Source: Vespula vulgaris (taxonomy: Eukaryota; Arthropoda; Insecta; Hymenoptera; Vespidae). Taken from it: 64,000 nucleotides of DNA. The translations under genes were made by a program, and so were the position numbers. The stretch covers positions 2,052,501-2,116,500 of the forward strand of contig NC_066609.1 of NCBI RefSeq assembly GCF_905475345.1, written 5' to 3'. Shown piece after piece: positions 36,206 to 49,640 of the stretch; within the stretch, counting starts at the first letter, position 1, and the number at the start of each line of letters is the position of its first letter. Below the pieces are notes generated by a model, which saw only the letters and a program-made list of their open reading frames with translations, was not told the DNA's origin and searched no databases.

Positions 36206-36947
36206 TATTTCGCCGTACGTTCTCGAGGAAAATTTGTCTAATAGAGCGATATCCTTGTTTCGGAATTATACAATAGGTTTACTAGCATCATTTTGTTTTA
36301 TTACGAGACATTTTATTACGAACGATTGAGGGAAAGAAAAGAAAAGGAAAAACTAACGCACACAGCTTGTATTTATAATTAAAATCGTTATTAAAATACG
36401 AACAATTTTTGCAACATGGATAATAGAGATATTAAAGAAATATTATTCCCCGAATTTACGAGTACGATTTACACGATTTCATACTTTAATAATTACACAT
36501 AAATTGTATTGCGTAAAAACGTGTAAGAGAAGAACGAATTTTTTTCTGCTGGCTGGAACGAACAAAATCGATAATAATAATAAAAAAAAAAAAAAAATAT
36601 ACAGAATCTCGAAGAAATTTTCGACAAGATGATAAATTCCGATTTCTTTTACTATCTACAAAAAAAAAAGAAAAAAACAAAATATCTACATATTAAAATA
36701 AATAAAAAAAACAATATATATATATATCTATATCTATAAAAGAAAGAAACAAAAACAGAAAATTTCAAAGAAATGATCGACGAAGATGACTGCTGAGAAT
36801 CTTTGTTGTCTACAAACGAACAAAATATCTACATATTAAAATAAATAACAAAAATATATATCTATTAAAGAGAGAAACAAACAAGACAAGATGGTGGACG
36901 TCGATGAATGGAAGCTTGCGGTATCATTGTGCGATGCTCCTTACTGT

Positions 36948-36991
<44 letters not shown>

Positions 36992-37006
36992 TACACACAC
37001 ATTCAC

Positions 37007-37040
<34 letters not shown>

Positions 37041-37121
37041 ACGCTCCTACTTGTGAACGAATAAAAGCACTTCTATCGTCGAAGGTTTGTAAGGAAACCG
37101 AAGAAGAGTAGATGAGAGAGA

Positions 37122-37125
<4 letters not shown>
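36206..37125. other. AT-rich spacer with (TA)n arrays
   Basis: AT-rich DNA with two (TA)n arrays (36951-36981 and 37013-37036) separated by CA repeats. The phrase ACAAAATATCTACATATTAAAATAAATA occurs twice (36678-36705 and 36820-36847), a local duplication. No gene seen. Confidence 0.6.

Positions 37126-37127
<2 letters not shown>

Positions 37128-37198
<71 letters not shown>
37128..37198. repeat. (GA)n microsatellite
   Basis: About 35 uninterrupted AG units. Confidence 0.97.
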
Positions 37199-37202
<4 letters not shown>

Positions 37203-37445
37203 AGAACGGCATACGATCGAGCGTCGGTCTTTGAGAAGAGAGATGCATACTCGAGGAACTCTTTTCCACGAGTACCGCCACCGCAGCAAGAAGTCGCACA
37301 GGGTCCATTGTCTCCATTGTTGCCCGAATCGTAATCAATATTTTCACAATATGGCGCCATTGTCTCCGGCACGAGCGCGATGCGAGGGTGCTTCACGTTC
37401 GCCGGGAACTGCATCGCTCTCTTCTTTGGATCCTCCTGAGGTAAA
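37199..37445 (+). other. GC-richer complex island with a donor-like right edge
   Basis: A 240-bp block of balanced composition between a (GA)n array and a polypyrimidine tract. It contains the palindrome ATGGCGCCAT (37351-37360) and ends GATCCTCCTGAG|GTAAAA. It may be an untranslated exon or promoter. The open frames on either strand look unconvincing as protein. Confidence 0.3.
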
Positions 37446-39430
37446 AAGGGCCACTCCCACTTTCTTCTTTCTCTGTATTTCCCTCTCTTCCTGTCTCCTA
37501 CCCCCTCTCTCTCTCTCTCTCTCTCACTCACTCACTCACTCACTCACTCTCCTTCTCCCTCTTTCTCTATCTTTCTTTTGCAAACCTTCGCACTATATAC
37601 ACCTTTGTTCAACGCTATTATTCTCCGACCTTCCTTCCATTTTGTTCAACTATATTTTAATATCGACAGTAAATTTTCATCGATCTTTGTTCTAATTCGT
37701 CCTCCATTTTTCTTTCTTCCTTTTTTCTTTCTCTCTTTTTTCTTCCGTTGTAAAAAATATATTACAAGATTCGACACACCTCTCTTGCGATTAGAAGAAA
37801 AATTACGTAAAAGTTTGTTTCTAATTTACTTTCGCTCTAAATCGTAATCGAGGTTTTTAGGTGATCGTAAAAATCTATAGTTTCTTATTCGTGACGTCGA
37901 CGTGACGTGTTTCGGATGAATTTTTCTCTCTTCCCTTTTGTCTTTCTTTTCTCTTTTTTCTCGCAAATTACAAAATTATTGAATTGTTTCGGATAGGAGT
38001 TACTTGCTTACTTGATTTTTCCAATCGCTTAAGGATTGTTCGATTTTTATCACATACAACGTTATACTTATAATACGTATACATATATATTACTTTCTAT
38101 ATGTATCTTAAAAATTTATTAACAGATCACTTCTAACGCGATTCTTCGTTTAATTCGAATTATTTGTAAACAAACGTGTTCCATGAAATCGTCGTATAAA
38201 ACTCGAAGGTCTTTGTAAACTTGCTCCATTGTCTTTTCAATAACAAACTCGATCCTTGTTGTTCTTTTTTTGTTATATATATATAAACAATAACGATTGA
38301 AATCGTTCCGTGAAATAAATACGTCGTGTGGTAAAGAAAGTAGTTTATTAGAACGACGAGTAATCCCGTTTGTTTGGGTCGATGTATCAGAGTGAGAAAG
38401 GAAGGGAGAGAAAATAGGTAGACTACGAAAAGGACAATACAGAAGAGTACAGTATAATACGGCACAAGCCAGAGAAAGGATAGAGAGGAGACACCATAAG
38501 TTTTGATAAATTCATTAACAGTTACAAGTCAACAAATCATAAACGATACAATGTTTCAAAGAGAAAAGTCCAAAAATTATGGCATGTATAAGTTAACAAT
38601 GGATATGGTGTTTTCTTCGTGATGATTTACGAGTTACCATGTTCTTATTTCGACCTGCATTGTAAGTAAAGTAAGGTTATTATTATAGTTAATGTTATGA
38701 ACAAGGACAAACCATTATTTCGAGGTTAAGCTGACATTTTCCTTTGTCCAGCTACAGGAGGATACAATCCCTGTAATTTTTCTTTTCCCAAATAATTTCG
38801 AATTCCTTAACAAACTACGAGTTCCATAGGTCTCTAACTTGGGAGTGGAGGTAGAAGAGAGAGAGAGAGAGAGAGAAAATCGAAAGTTCTTCGAACGATC
38901 TTTAAACACGAACTTTCGGTCGAACTTTACGATTTTTTTTTAGCGATTAAAAAATTTTTCAGAAATTTGAATTCTCAATCGATTTTTAACACCTCGTTTA
39001 ACACCTCATAGACTTTTATTATCATACCAATTTTTTTTTTTTAATCTGATTTTTCTTCTCCTCCCATCAATCTAACAAATTTTTCATTTATTTTGTTATC
39101 CGTGACTTTCAACGTCTCGTTTAGGAACGATGTCACTCTCATATTTTTTATTATTGAACGAACGAGATCTTCAATTTCGTTGAAAATGGCGTCGATCGTT
39201 TCGCAAACTCGAGATTAAAGATTTGGATTGAAAGTTATAACGGTCTCTTTCTTTCTCTTTTCGTTTCTTAAATTTTTCAAAAGAAATACGAGCAGACTTT
39301 CGAGTACCTATCAACCCGCCCAGTTTTCAGAAATGTCTTCCTCGGAAAAAAGAATTTTGAGCGAGCGTGTGCGTGTATATCAAAACACTAGGTAACAGAG
39401 TTGAGAAGTGAGGAAGAGAAAGAGAAAAAG

Positions 39431-39484
<54 letters not shown>

Positions 39485-40087
39485 CGAATAGAAAAGAAGG
39501 ACAGAGAAGGAGAAAGAAAGAAACGAGGCACCAGATGCCACTAATTTCCACAATTTTTCCGTGACGGCACCCTAGAAAAGCTACCCCATGGAGGTCTCTT
39601 TCGTCTCCTCTTTTTTCCTTTTTTTCCACCTAAGATCCATCCGTCCATCGTAAGGACGAATCCATAGCAAATGTTCATCCCGTTATTCAGGTGGATTCGT
39701 CACTCATCAACGGGGGTGGCTTTGCCGATAATCTATTTATTGCATGCATAATCGTCTTCTCGAAAGGACAAAAATTTATTCTTTCTTGAAAATGAATATT
39801 TCCTTTTTTTCTTTCATTTTCGTTCATTCAGATATCCTGTCAGTGCATATATGAATGCGTGCTGTTATGCGTTTTGTATTAACAAAAATTATGCATTATG
39901 CGTTAAGAAAAATAATTTTTTTTTTCTTTCTTTACATCGTCACGAGAGTAAATACTTTTTTCGATTCGCGTCTCTTTTTATTTTATTTTATTTTATTTTA
40001 TTTTGTTCTTTTTATGCTAATGAACGTACCGTTTTCTCAATGATCCAGCAAGAAAGATACTTTTTGTTTGTTTAGAAAAAATAATTT

Positions 40088-40090
<3 letters not shown>
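37446..40090. other. Noncoding spacer with pyrimidine and GA arrays
   Basis: Contains CT/CACT repeats (37505-37560), AT-rich DNA, a GA array (39437-39478) and a (TTTTA)n run (39980-40003). No gene supported. Confidence 0.6.

Positions 40091-40148
<58 letters not shown>
40091..40148. repeat. (GA)n microsatellite
   Basis: About 29 GA units. Confidence 0.97.
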
Positions 40149-40152
<4 letters not shown>

Positions 40153-43100
40153 ATGAGTTTAGAAAAAGATCATCGATCCTCGTTTATCTCGAGTTTTTCC
40201 TTTTCATGTGACAGCCGACGAATTATTAACGTCCCCATGACAAAGAATATGACTAGTAAAAATCAATGTAAAGTAGAAAACCGCAAACGCGATATTAGAC
40301 TCTTGGGAATGACTCCTTTCTTTAACATACCGAAGATTTTTAACGTACCGAAAATATGTTGTTTCGTTATGGAGGATCTAAGAATAGAATGGGATTATCT
40401 CGGATCGTCGAACTGACCACATGTACAACTTACCTCATCTCGATCTGCGAGTTAATGGAAAAAATCATTTAAACCATACGACATAGGACAAATTAAATTC
40501 TCATGGAAATTATTCCTTGACCATTCTATTTGTCAGAAATTCAAATTTATCGTATCTCTCGGTGCTTTGCAATCTTTTTTTCTTAATTTTTTTTTCTTCT
40601 CTTTATATTTTATCTTTCAAATTTACTTTTTAGAAAAAGAACTCGACGAGTCAACGAGAGTCAAGCTTTGTTTTTTTTTTTTTTTAAACTTTACTGCATT
40701 TTCCTTCTTCCTTTTTATCCATCTATATTTTTCTTTTTTCCTTTCTCTCTCTCTCTCTCTTTTCTTTTCTTTTCATTTCCCTTTTAAATCTACCCTACCT
40801 CTACCTAATCCTCTCACCCGCGGTCTACCTGTTCGTTAGATGGCGCGGACAGTTTAGTTCGCAGCAGCCGGCAGCTGTCGTCCTCCTAATTGAATTATCT
40901 AGTTTCCGATTCGACCCGGAGATTTTCGTCGGTCTGAAAAAAGAGAAAGAGAGAGAGAGAGAGAGAAAGATACCCGACGAAAAGTCATGATGGCTAAATA
41001 TTGAAAAACATGCCAGTGCATTGTCGGAGGGAAATCACTGTGACTTTTAAGAGGGAGAGAGACGTTGGCGGTGGTATGCGAGGAAATAGGCGTGGTCAGC
41101 GATTTGTGAGACCTTTTGTTTGTCCCGCTCTTTCCTATATATTTTTATGCACTTCTTTTCTCTCTTTCTCTTACACATATATTCTTTTTCCATCTCGCCG
41201 ACTCTTCGCTAGCTTTACCAGTTTCTACGATATATAATTCCAGATACTATGTTCTACTACAAGAAGGATCTCTTCCGTTCATATATAACGAACGAGATCA
41301 TTTTATCGATTCTCTCTTCAAAGTCCAGGTAAATTCGAAAAGAGCAAAGAAATATTTAGGGCAGGGATGTAACAGTAAAGAGAGACAGAAAGAGAGATTC
41401 GATAAATCGTAGTTTGTTTTTAGAATAAATTTTTTGTTGACAATATTTCTTTATCTCGATCGAATGGATATAGTTATAATAGTCATTATAATTGGAAAGA
41501 AATTCTCAAGAGGATTTCTTTTATTTAATTTTTCTCCTTTTCTTTAACTTGTTTAGTTCCTTTCTTATTATTTCATCTCTTACTTGATTTACTTGTTTAA
41601 TTTTATTTTTTTTTTAATTTCTTTTCTTTATTTAATTTATTATTTTACTTATTTCATTTTATATCACGTAATCGTTTTTTTTTATTTTCTTTAATTTCTT
41701 TTTCTTTTTTTTTTTTTTCTACACTTATTTCGTATTAATTTCCGAGTTATATCGAATCGATAATCGTTTGCTTTTCGCAATGCTCGAACATCGTTTTTTA
41801 GTAACTACGATGAAAGGAACGAAATTTTTCTCGTCTCGAAATTGTTAACGTGTCAAACTTATAAAAGAGAGTAGGAGAGAGTAGGAGAACTTTTGCAAAA
41901 AAGGAAAAAAAAGGAAGAAAAGAAGAAGAAGAAAAAAAAAGGAAAAGGAATAGGAAGAAAGAATTCGCAGGGGATCTACTGACGATGAAAGGAGATCTCT
42001 TTGACTTCTTTAAATTATTCGATGTTCATTGCGTCACGCTTAGACGACGGATACTACTCGAAAATACAACCTAATGCAGAGGTTCGAAGCTTCCTTCTCA
42101 ACTAAAACGAACGGATATCAGCGGGAACTAAATTTCGTTTTGTCGCTCGACATTTTTCTTACAATTTATGAAAAGAGTGAAAAAGAAAGAGAGAGAGAGA
42201 GAGAGAAATGGCCTCGTGCCGACTCCTACGAAGTCATAATTTCGAATGAAACGCGTGACGGAAGTCGATAATGTCCAAGTCGTAAAGTACTAATGTCTTA
42301 TCATCGTTCAGATCGAATTTTCGTAAAAGAAATTCTCATTGTTTGAATTTCTATACGTTTATTCTCGGTAAGTTATACACTCTGTTACGTTAAATCAATT
42401 GTTAACCTACCTGTTCTCTACCATTGACAAATGCATTTCTTCACGAACGCATTATCGAAGAATTCAACATAGTTTAGATCATCATGGGACATAATCTGTA
42501 CTCATTTCTCAAATACCCGTAAATGTAACAAAGGATATTTAGAGTTTCGTGAGCGTCAGTCGAAAATGTTCGGTTTAAAACTGAAAGATAAGGACAATAA
42601 ATTCGTCAGAAGCAAATACGATTAAAAGTTTTATTAATCGATAAATTATTCTACAACTTTAAAGCAAGTTATTATCGATCAAACCGATAACGACAACTAT
42701 TCAAACATATTTCGATCTAGCTTGACATATTTCTTATTTCTCTTTTCTATTAAACTTAGATACCGTACTCGTAACTCGAGAGAATTTCTTCGAACGGTAG
42801 CCAATAAAAATTGTGATTTGTATATTAGTTTATATAGGATTTAGAAAGGGAACAAACCGTTGTTGGCGTAAGGAAAAAATGGGAGGGTAAAATTTTAGGG
42901 AGGGTGATACCGGTTCACCGTTCCTTCTGCGTATGGGGTTCTGAGTTCTCCGAGTCTTTTGGTACATGCTAGAATGAGAAAGACAGACAGAGAGAAAGAG
43001 AAAGACGAGAAAAATAGAAAGAGAGATAGATACAGAAAGAGAGCACGGCCATTTGTTATTTGGCTTGGTGCGCGCGGTCCCAACAATGCCGTCCATTGAC

Positions 43101-43200
43101 AATCTCCGGTTCACACACGACGCCGCGCACCGCGACGGTCACGACGCTCCGCCCACGATCGAACTACAGAGGGCGCCGACTCCAACGTTCTACAGAAAAT
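40149..43200. other. Noncoding spacer with two GC-richer islands
   Basis: Islands at 40820-41110 and 42830-43195 are more complex than the surrounding low-complexity DNA. They carry CTCF-like cores TAGATGGCGC (40837-40846) and CTACAGAGGGCGCC (43164-43177). An 85-bp exon-like segment lies at 41244-41328. The open frame at 40153-40416 has no motif I recognise. Confidence 0.4.
41244..41328 (+). other. Isolated exon-like segment
   Basis: Flanked by acceptor AATTCCAG and donor CCAG|GTAAAT and open in one frame (YYVLLQEGSLPFIYNERDHF, then nine codons to Gln). No partner exons were found, so it may be chance. Confidence 0.2.
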
Positions 43201-45150
43201 GAGAGAGAAAGAGAGAGAAAAAGAGAGAGAAAAGAGAGAGAGAGAGAAATTGTGTTACGACTACCACCACCCTGTTACTACTACACTATTACTACTCTAC
43301 TACCACCACCATTACAACCACCACCATTACAACAACCACCACCACCACCACCACCACCGCCACCACCACTACCACCCATCAACGTATCCTCCCCCTACTT
43401 CTTTTTTCTTCTTTTTTTTTCTTCCCTTTTTTTTTTGTTTTTGGCCAACACCCATCAACGTATCCATCTCATATTTTTTTTTCTTTCTTTCTTTCTTTCT
43501 TCCTTTCTTTCTTTTTGTTTCTTTTTGGTTCCTCTCTCCATCATCCCCTGTATGTACTAGTCGCGAAGAAATATGTTTCACCAAAGAAAACCGTCAACTT
43601 GTGTTACTACAAACCTGACAATTATTCTTCTCTACGTAAATACTATTCTCCGTTTTCTATCGTTTATCTTCCGATTCACTTTCATTCATATATTTTTTCA
43701 TATTTTTTAATTTGATAATATCTTTATTCACTTTTAATACGTGTAATAAGTAATTCATTCTTTGATTTTTTTTTTTTTCGTAAATTATGGCGTAGATGAA
43801 TCGATATTCCGGATATATTTATGATTCTTTTTTTTCGAGGTTCATTTAGGATAAAACCTTTGCGATTTCATATAATCCTTTTAATTCCTAGCTTCGTAAG
43901 AATATTTCTTTCTTTTTTTTACATATACAGATACATAATTTATTATTTAATTAAATATTAACTATTATCATTAGCATCGTTGTTCTATCAATAAATATTT
44001 GCCGACGAAAATGTAACTTTTATCGTTCGTTAATACGACCTAAAAAAAAAAAAAAAAGAAAAAACAAAATAAAAAATTGAGAAAATTCCAAGTGCCATGT
44101 TTGAAAATAGGGAAAATGCAGTAGCTACGTAAAGATTGTTCTGAGAGTTCTCACGATCGACATTTGAGAACCCGCATATTGGTCCTGGTACACTCGAGGA
44201 TATACAAGAAGACCAGATTCTGGCCGGTAAACGGTAGACAACCCCCGAGTCGTTCTCATTATCAACTTGTTAACTGTAGAATTATCGCGCGTGTGTGTTT
44301 ATCCGGGTGCTACTCTACTAAAGGACAGGTCGTCGTTTCACTAATAGCACTCTCTCTCTCTCTCTCTCTCTCTTATATAGATTCACGGAGGGTGGCCTTC
44401 CAAAGTCGGTACTTTCATCTTCTTCTCTCAGTATCCTTTTCCCAACGCCGACGAGTCCTTAATTTCATTTTTGTCTCTCTCTCTTTGGTGGTCTATTCGG
44501 TGGTCTCTTCCATCCAATTTTCTTTTCCCGACATTTTTCAATATCACGACGAAGAAGGAAAGAAAAAGAAGAAGAAGAAGAAAAAAAACGAAAAAGAAAT
44601 CTAATGTCAAGTGTTCTTAACGTTCTTAATTATCCCCTTATATTAAACTCGTAAAAGTGTCCTTAAGAAATCTTGACGAGATGAAAGATAAAATAAGTAA
44701 TTTATCAATCTTCCGAGAAATAATGTAATATGTATCGTTCAACGTTCACTCTTACGTTTATTCGTTCGTTACAAAAATTCGTGTGTATCTTTTATCGATA
44801 GTTATCGAAGTAAGCAGAAAAGAGATGGAGAGAGAGAGCGAGAGAGAGAGAGAGAGAGAGGAGAAGAAGAGAAGAGAAGAGAAGAGGGGATGATCTCGAT
44901 TGTAGCCAGGTGTTAGAAGAATCCTAAACTTAATGCCAGAACTAATGGCGTTCTAACAAATCAATGGTGCGATTGGACCTTCTCTACCTCCCCATATACA
45001 TCCTCCTCCCATTGATCATTACTTATTTTCCCTTGGATCGCACAACGTGTTTACCACAAACGAAACCGACCGACGACGAATCTATACTGACAGATATTAT
45101 ACCTATACATTGGGGGATATGGGGAGGGTGAGAGGAGAAAAGAGACACGC
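43201..45150. repeat. GA, CCA/ACC and CTTT tracts and spacer
   Basis: Starts with GA-rich DNA, then a (CCA)n-type triplet array (43300-43380) that in translation gives His or Pro runs, then pyrimidine tracts. A complex block at 44100-44345 has no convincing coding frame. Further CT (44350-44373) and GA (44829-44882) arrays follow. Confidence 0.6.
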
Positions 45151-45182
45151 CACCATCACCATCACCATCACCATCACCATCA
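45150..45182. repeat. (CACCAT)n repeat
   Basis: Hexamer repeat CACCAT/ATCACC of about five units. The same motif recurs near 50911-50973. Confidence 0.9.
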
Positions 45183-46497
45183 ACAACAACTACCGATCCA
45201 CCTCTTCATCCCTTACGCTCGATCGCCTGTATATTGTAACAAACGTTTCATCTATGTATCTATATCTCTATTTCTATCTCTGTTTCTTTCTCTTTCTCTT
45301 TCTCTTTCTTTTTCTCTTTCTCACTCTCTTTGGGTCCGTGCAAAAATTTTTTCTCGATTTTTGTTTGCCTTGTCACGCTTATCGAGAGAGAGAGAGGTAA
45401 GGAAAGATAGCATGGGATCGAATGAGAGGGGTATGGACATATGTGTGTTGTGTGTGTGTGTGTGTGTGGAACGAATCGAATAAGACGAATCGTTTCGGAA
45501 AATATCTTCATCTCTCTTTCTCTCCTTCTTTCTTTCTTTCTCTCTTTCTATCTCTCTTTCTTTCTCTTTTTCACTCTTCGTTAAATTTTTCATTTGTTCT
45601 GTTCTATCACGACGCGTATCCCTCGCTACCATTTCGCGCGTTTACCCTATAATACTAATCTGTTTTACCGACAAACGACGAACACTCCAATGGGCGAAGG
45701 TGGAGCAAAGAAAGAAAGAAAGAAAGAAAGAAATAGAAATAGGAAAAAAAATGGAAAGAACGAAGGGAAAAAAAATAGAGAGAGAGAAAAGCGCGCGTGG
45801 ATCTTTTTAAAGAATCAATCTCTAAAGGAAAAGGAGATGCCGCGGGGTAAACAAGTCACAACGTTCGAGAGTCGTTCGCCAGCGGCGGCAAAGTTAAAAA
45901 AAAAAAATACAAAATACAAAATAAAAAAAATACAAAAAGGAAAGAAAAAACGTCGCTTTGGTGGACTAAGGAGTGAGGGGTAAGGAGGATTGGGAGGAAG
46001 ATCGATCGACTTGCCAGGGAATTATTTCGTTTGAGCTCCGTCTTCTTCTTCTTCGTATACGGATAAAAGAACGAGAGAGACAGAGACAGACAGAGAGAGA
46101 CAGAGAGAGACAGAGAGAGACAGAGAGAGAGAGAAGGACAGAAGCACAACGTCGTTTGTGGTACCACCAACCATACAAGTCGTTCTATCCTATGTGACAA
46201 ATGTGTGGTGGTTGTAGCCACGACGAAAGGAGGAGAGAAAAGTCGTCTCTTCTGATCTATCGCCGACGACCGACACCATTGCAACCATTTTCCATGTTCT
46301 CCCTTACCCCCACCCTCACCCCCTCCTCCCTTTCGTCAGGTTTTGTCCCGTTATTTTTTTTCGTTTTACTTTTCTTTTTTTCGTTTTTTTCTTCTCCTTC
46401 TTTCTTTTTCCTTTTTTCTTTTTTCTTTCTTCTTCTCCTCGTTTTCTTTTTTCACGTTGAGCTACGAGCGACTTTAGGCGGGCAAATATTTATTAAT

Positions 46498-46531
<34 letters not shown>

Positions 46532-47308
46532 CGATAATGATAATAGTTAATATTGAATTAGATAATAGATTATTAACGTAATAATAAATAGTTATAATAG
46601 TACTAATAATAGTGAATCCTAAATAGTACTAATAAATGTGATATATAATAATTATTCTGTTAACATTCCTGAACAAATCAAATTTATGTTTTATCTATTT
46701 AAGTAATATACTTCATTCTAATATATTCGAATGATTCTAATATAATTCTAATAAAATCAGTCCGTAGTTTGTTATAGTTTGTATTTATACGATATTAACT
46801 ATGTACGTATTTAAAAATTTTGAGTACCAATACTATCGACACGATTTGTTTGAAAGTATGTAGTTATTAATATCTTTTTTTTTCTTTTTTTTTTTTAATA
46901 ACCGTTAAAAAGACACACGCTATTATATCCAAAATAATCGCTATTTAGTCTCATCCGCTTATGGTTATGGCTCTATTATCGTTTCGGCGTAGAAGCTAAA
47001 TTCACCTTAAAGGGTCCTTTCCATCGTAGCCGCGAGCGTGCTACATACTTACGTACGATCTCTTTTTCCGATCTTCTCTCTTCTCTCTGTTTCTCTCTTT
47101 CTCTCTTCCTCTTTCAATCTTTCTCTCTCTCTCTTTTCTCCCTAAAGGAAGAAGACCGGCGTGACTGCAAAGAATCAGGGACCCGTTTGTGTGATTAATG
47201 GCACGTTACAGGGATATACCACTTATAGTAATGTAAACGAATATCTCAAATGTACGAACAAATTATCGTTTTCTTCTTTCTTTTTCTTTTCTTTCTTCTT
47301 TTTTTTCT

Positions 47309-47360
<52 letters not shown>

Positions 47361-47714
47361 CGCATAATACATGTTTCTATAGATGGATTTTTAAAAAAAT
47401 GGATAAATAATTAAAAAACTTGTTGCGAATGAACGAACTAAATCGTGAAGAAAAAGAAAAAAAAAAGAAAAAAGAAAATTCGTAAAGTGTGATTACGAAA
47501 ATAAAGGGTTGATAGCGAACAATGTAAAAAATGGTTAGATATATTGTATAAAATTATTATAAAGGGGTAGATGGTTGGAAATGATAAAAGATTATGATTG
47601 GGTATAGAAGAGGGATGGAAATGTTGTTTTAAAAAATAAATACGAAGTTGGATTGAAGAAGTTCGAAAACAGTGAAAAAGTTTCGAAAGTTCTTAAGTAG
47701 AATTATAACAAAAA

Positions 47715-47746
<32 letters not shown>

Positions 47747-48051
47747 AAAGCAAAAAAAAAAAGAGAAAGAAATCGAAATCGACTTAATTGTTTTTTCGAG
47801 ATTTTTTGAGACAAATTTACTTCTCTCATCCTCCTTCACCCTTTACCCTCACTCTTCCGATTATAAAATTACGTGAAGTTCAACTGGTAAAAAATTGCAA
47901 AAAATTGAATTGTATATCTATGAATTTTTTCGAAATTACTTAAGAAATTACTTTTGTACTTTTCATTTGGAAACTTTTGATCTCGAGTTTTGTCCTTATC
48001 CATTTTTTTTTTAATTTATTGATTAAATTCGTTTAATTAATTAATTAATTT

Positions 48052-48103
<52 letters not shown>

Positions 48104-49640
48104 CCATCTCTATCTCTTCAAAAAGAATAATTTATCGTTAAAATCCAATACTTACATATATTAATCTTAAATATCACACTTTAAACGTAAATTAAAAAAA
48201 TTTCTTAAATATTACACTACATTTTTACATTTATAAAATATAATATTTACGTTTGTTAATATTTGTTCATACCGTTTGCGACTCAAAGCCATCGGTTCGT
48301 TCACTCGGCACGGTTCTCTTTGGAACTCGTTTTGGCTCGTTCCGACGCTTTGTCGACGTGTTGTCACCAATTGTCGCGATCTGCGCCCCACGAGTTTACA
48401 CACAACAGGGTGACGTGCAGTTTATGCGATTCCATTGCCTTTCTCTCTCTCTCTCTCTCTCTCTCTGTTTCGTTTCATTTCTCTCTCTCTTTCTCTCTCT
48501 CTCTATCACGGCCGGTTCTTTTTCCCTTGGACATAGGCAAAAGGAGACGCATTTCCTTCCCTCACAGTAGAGAAGAGATCCTGTACAGTCGTACATCATT
48601 GCACTTTCGGCATCCCTTCTTCCCCGTACTCCACACCCTACACCCTACACCCTACACCCTTCACCCCTCACCCCTCATTCCACACCCTTCAACCTTCATT
48701 CCACACCCCACCACATCCTCCATGCTATAGCCCGTTTCCTCTGTGCACCCTACTACAGACCTCTTCTGCGGTGAGAAACGCTATTGTGCGAACCTAAAGT
48801 CAAATCTGTATGTCGGTCTCGTACGACGACGATGACTCTATTATCGTTCACTCGAACGAACGAGAACGAACGAATGGATGGATGGCTGGTTGGTTGGTTG
48901 GTTGGATGGATGGATGGATGGATCTGTTTATTAAACTGGAAAACTGGACTCTTTTTTTTATCAATATATAGATATATATTTATATTTATGCTTGTATTTT
49001 TGATTTATTAGGTATAATGAGTGATTATATTTCTAATAATAAGATTTTTGATACTATGATGCATGTAGATATTTTGTTATAATTTCTTTGATATATTAAA
49101 TATAATAAATAATTATATTTGTAATGATAAAATTTCTGATACTATAATGTAAGTAGATATTTATATAAAATCATACGAGTTTTATCTTTTTCGAAAATCC
49201 ATCGTTTCATTATGATATGATAAATTCAACGTTAACAACGTAATATAAGTTAATCGAATGTTCGATATTTCCCACACAAAAAAGAAAAAAACAGAACATA
49301 ATTTCTAATATTAATAATATTAATATACGTGCATATATTTCCTTTTCTTTAAAGAAAGATAGAAAGATAAACGTTTCGTACATTAAAAAAAAAAAAAAAA
49401 AACAAACAAACAAACAAATAAAAAGGAACAAAAAAAAAGGTAAAAGAGAAATAGAAAGAGACAGATTCTTATATATACACATATATACATACATACATAT
49501 ATATATATATTATATATATACATATACACATATGCATATATATTATACATATACATATACATATCACATATATATATACACATATATTTACATGCATACA
49601 TACATATATATATACACATACTAGTGAAATTTATTATATA
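45183..49640. other. Noncoding microsatellite-rich region
   Basis: Holds pyrimidine tracts (45270-45330, 45500-45580, 46320-46450), GACA/GAGA repeats (46070-46133), a (TAA)n array (46497-46530), CT arrays (47318-47345, 48057-48100, 48440-48470), a heptamer ACACCCT x4 (48632-48660), GGTT/GGAT repeats (48873-48930) and AT-rich DNA with TA/CA arrays (49480-49620). A complex block 48260-48430 shows no clear gene. Confidence 0.6.

Noticed and set aside
35538..36329. Long open frame rich in Phe, Leu and Ser
   Set aside because: Produced by a polypyrimidine tract; codons are TTT, CTC and TCT only, with no domain, and the opposite strand shows matching Glu/Arg/Lys frames.
37003..37695. Overlapping open frames on both strands around the (GA)n array
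   Set aside because: They consist largely of Ser-Leu or Arg-Glu runs from the dinucleotide repeat; the short complex part has no recognisable motif.
43060..43618. Open frames with His, Pro and Thr runs
   Set aside because: Created by the CCA/ACC triplet array and CTTT tracts; no ATG-led protein with complex sequence.
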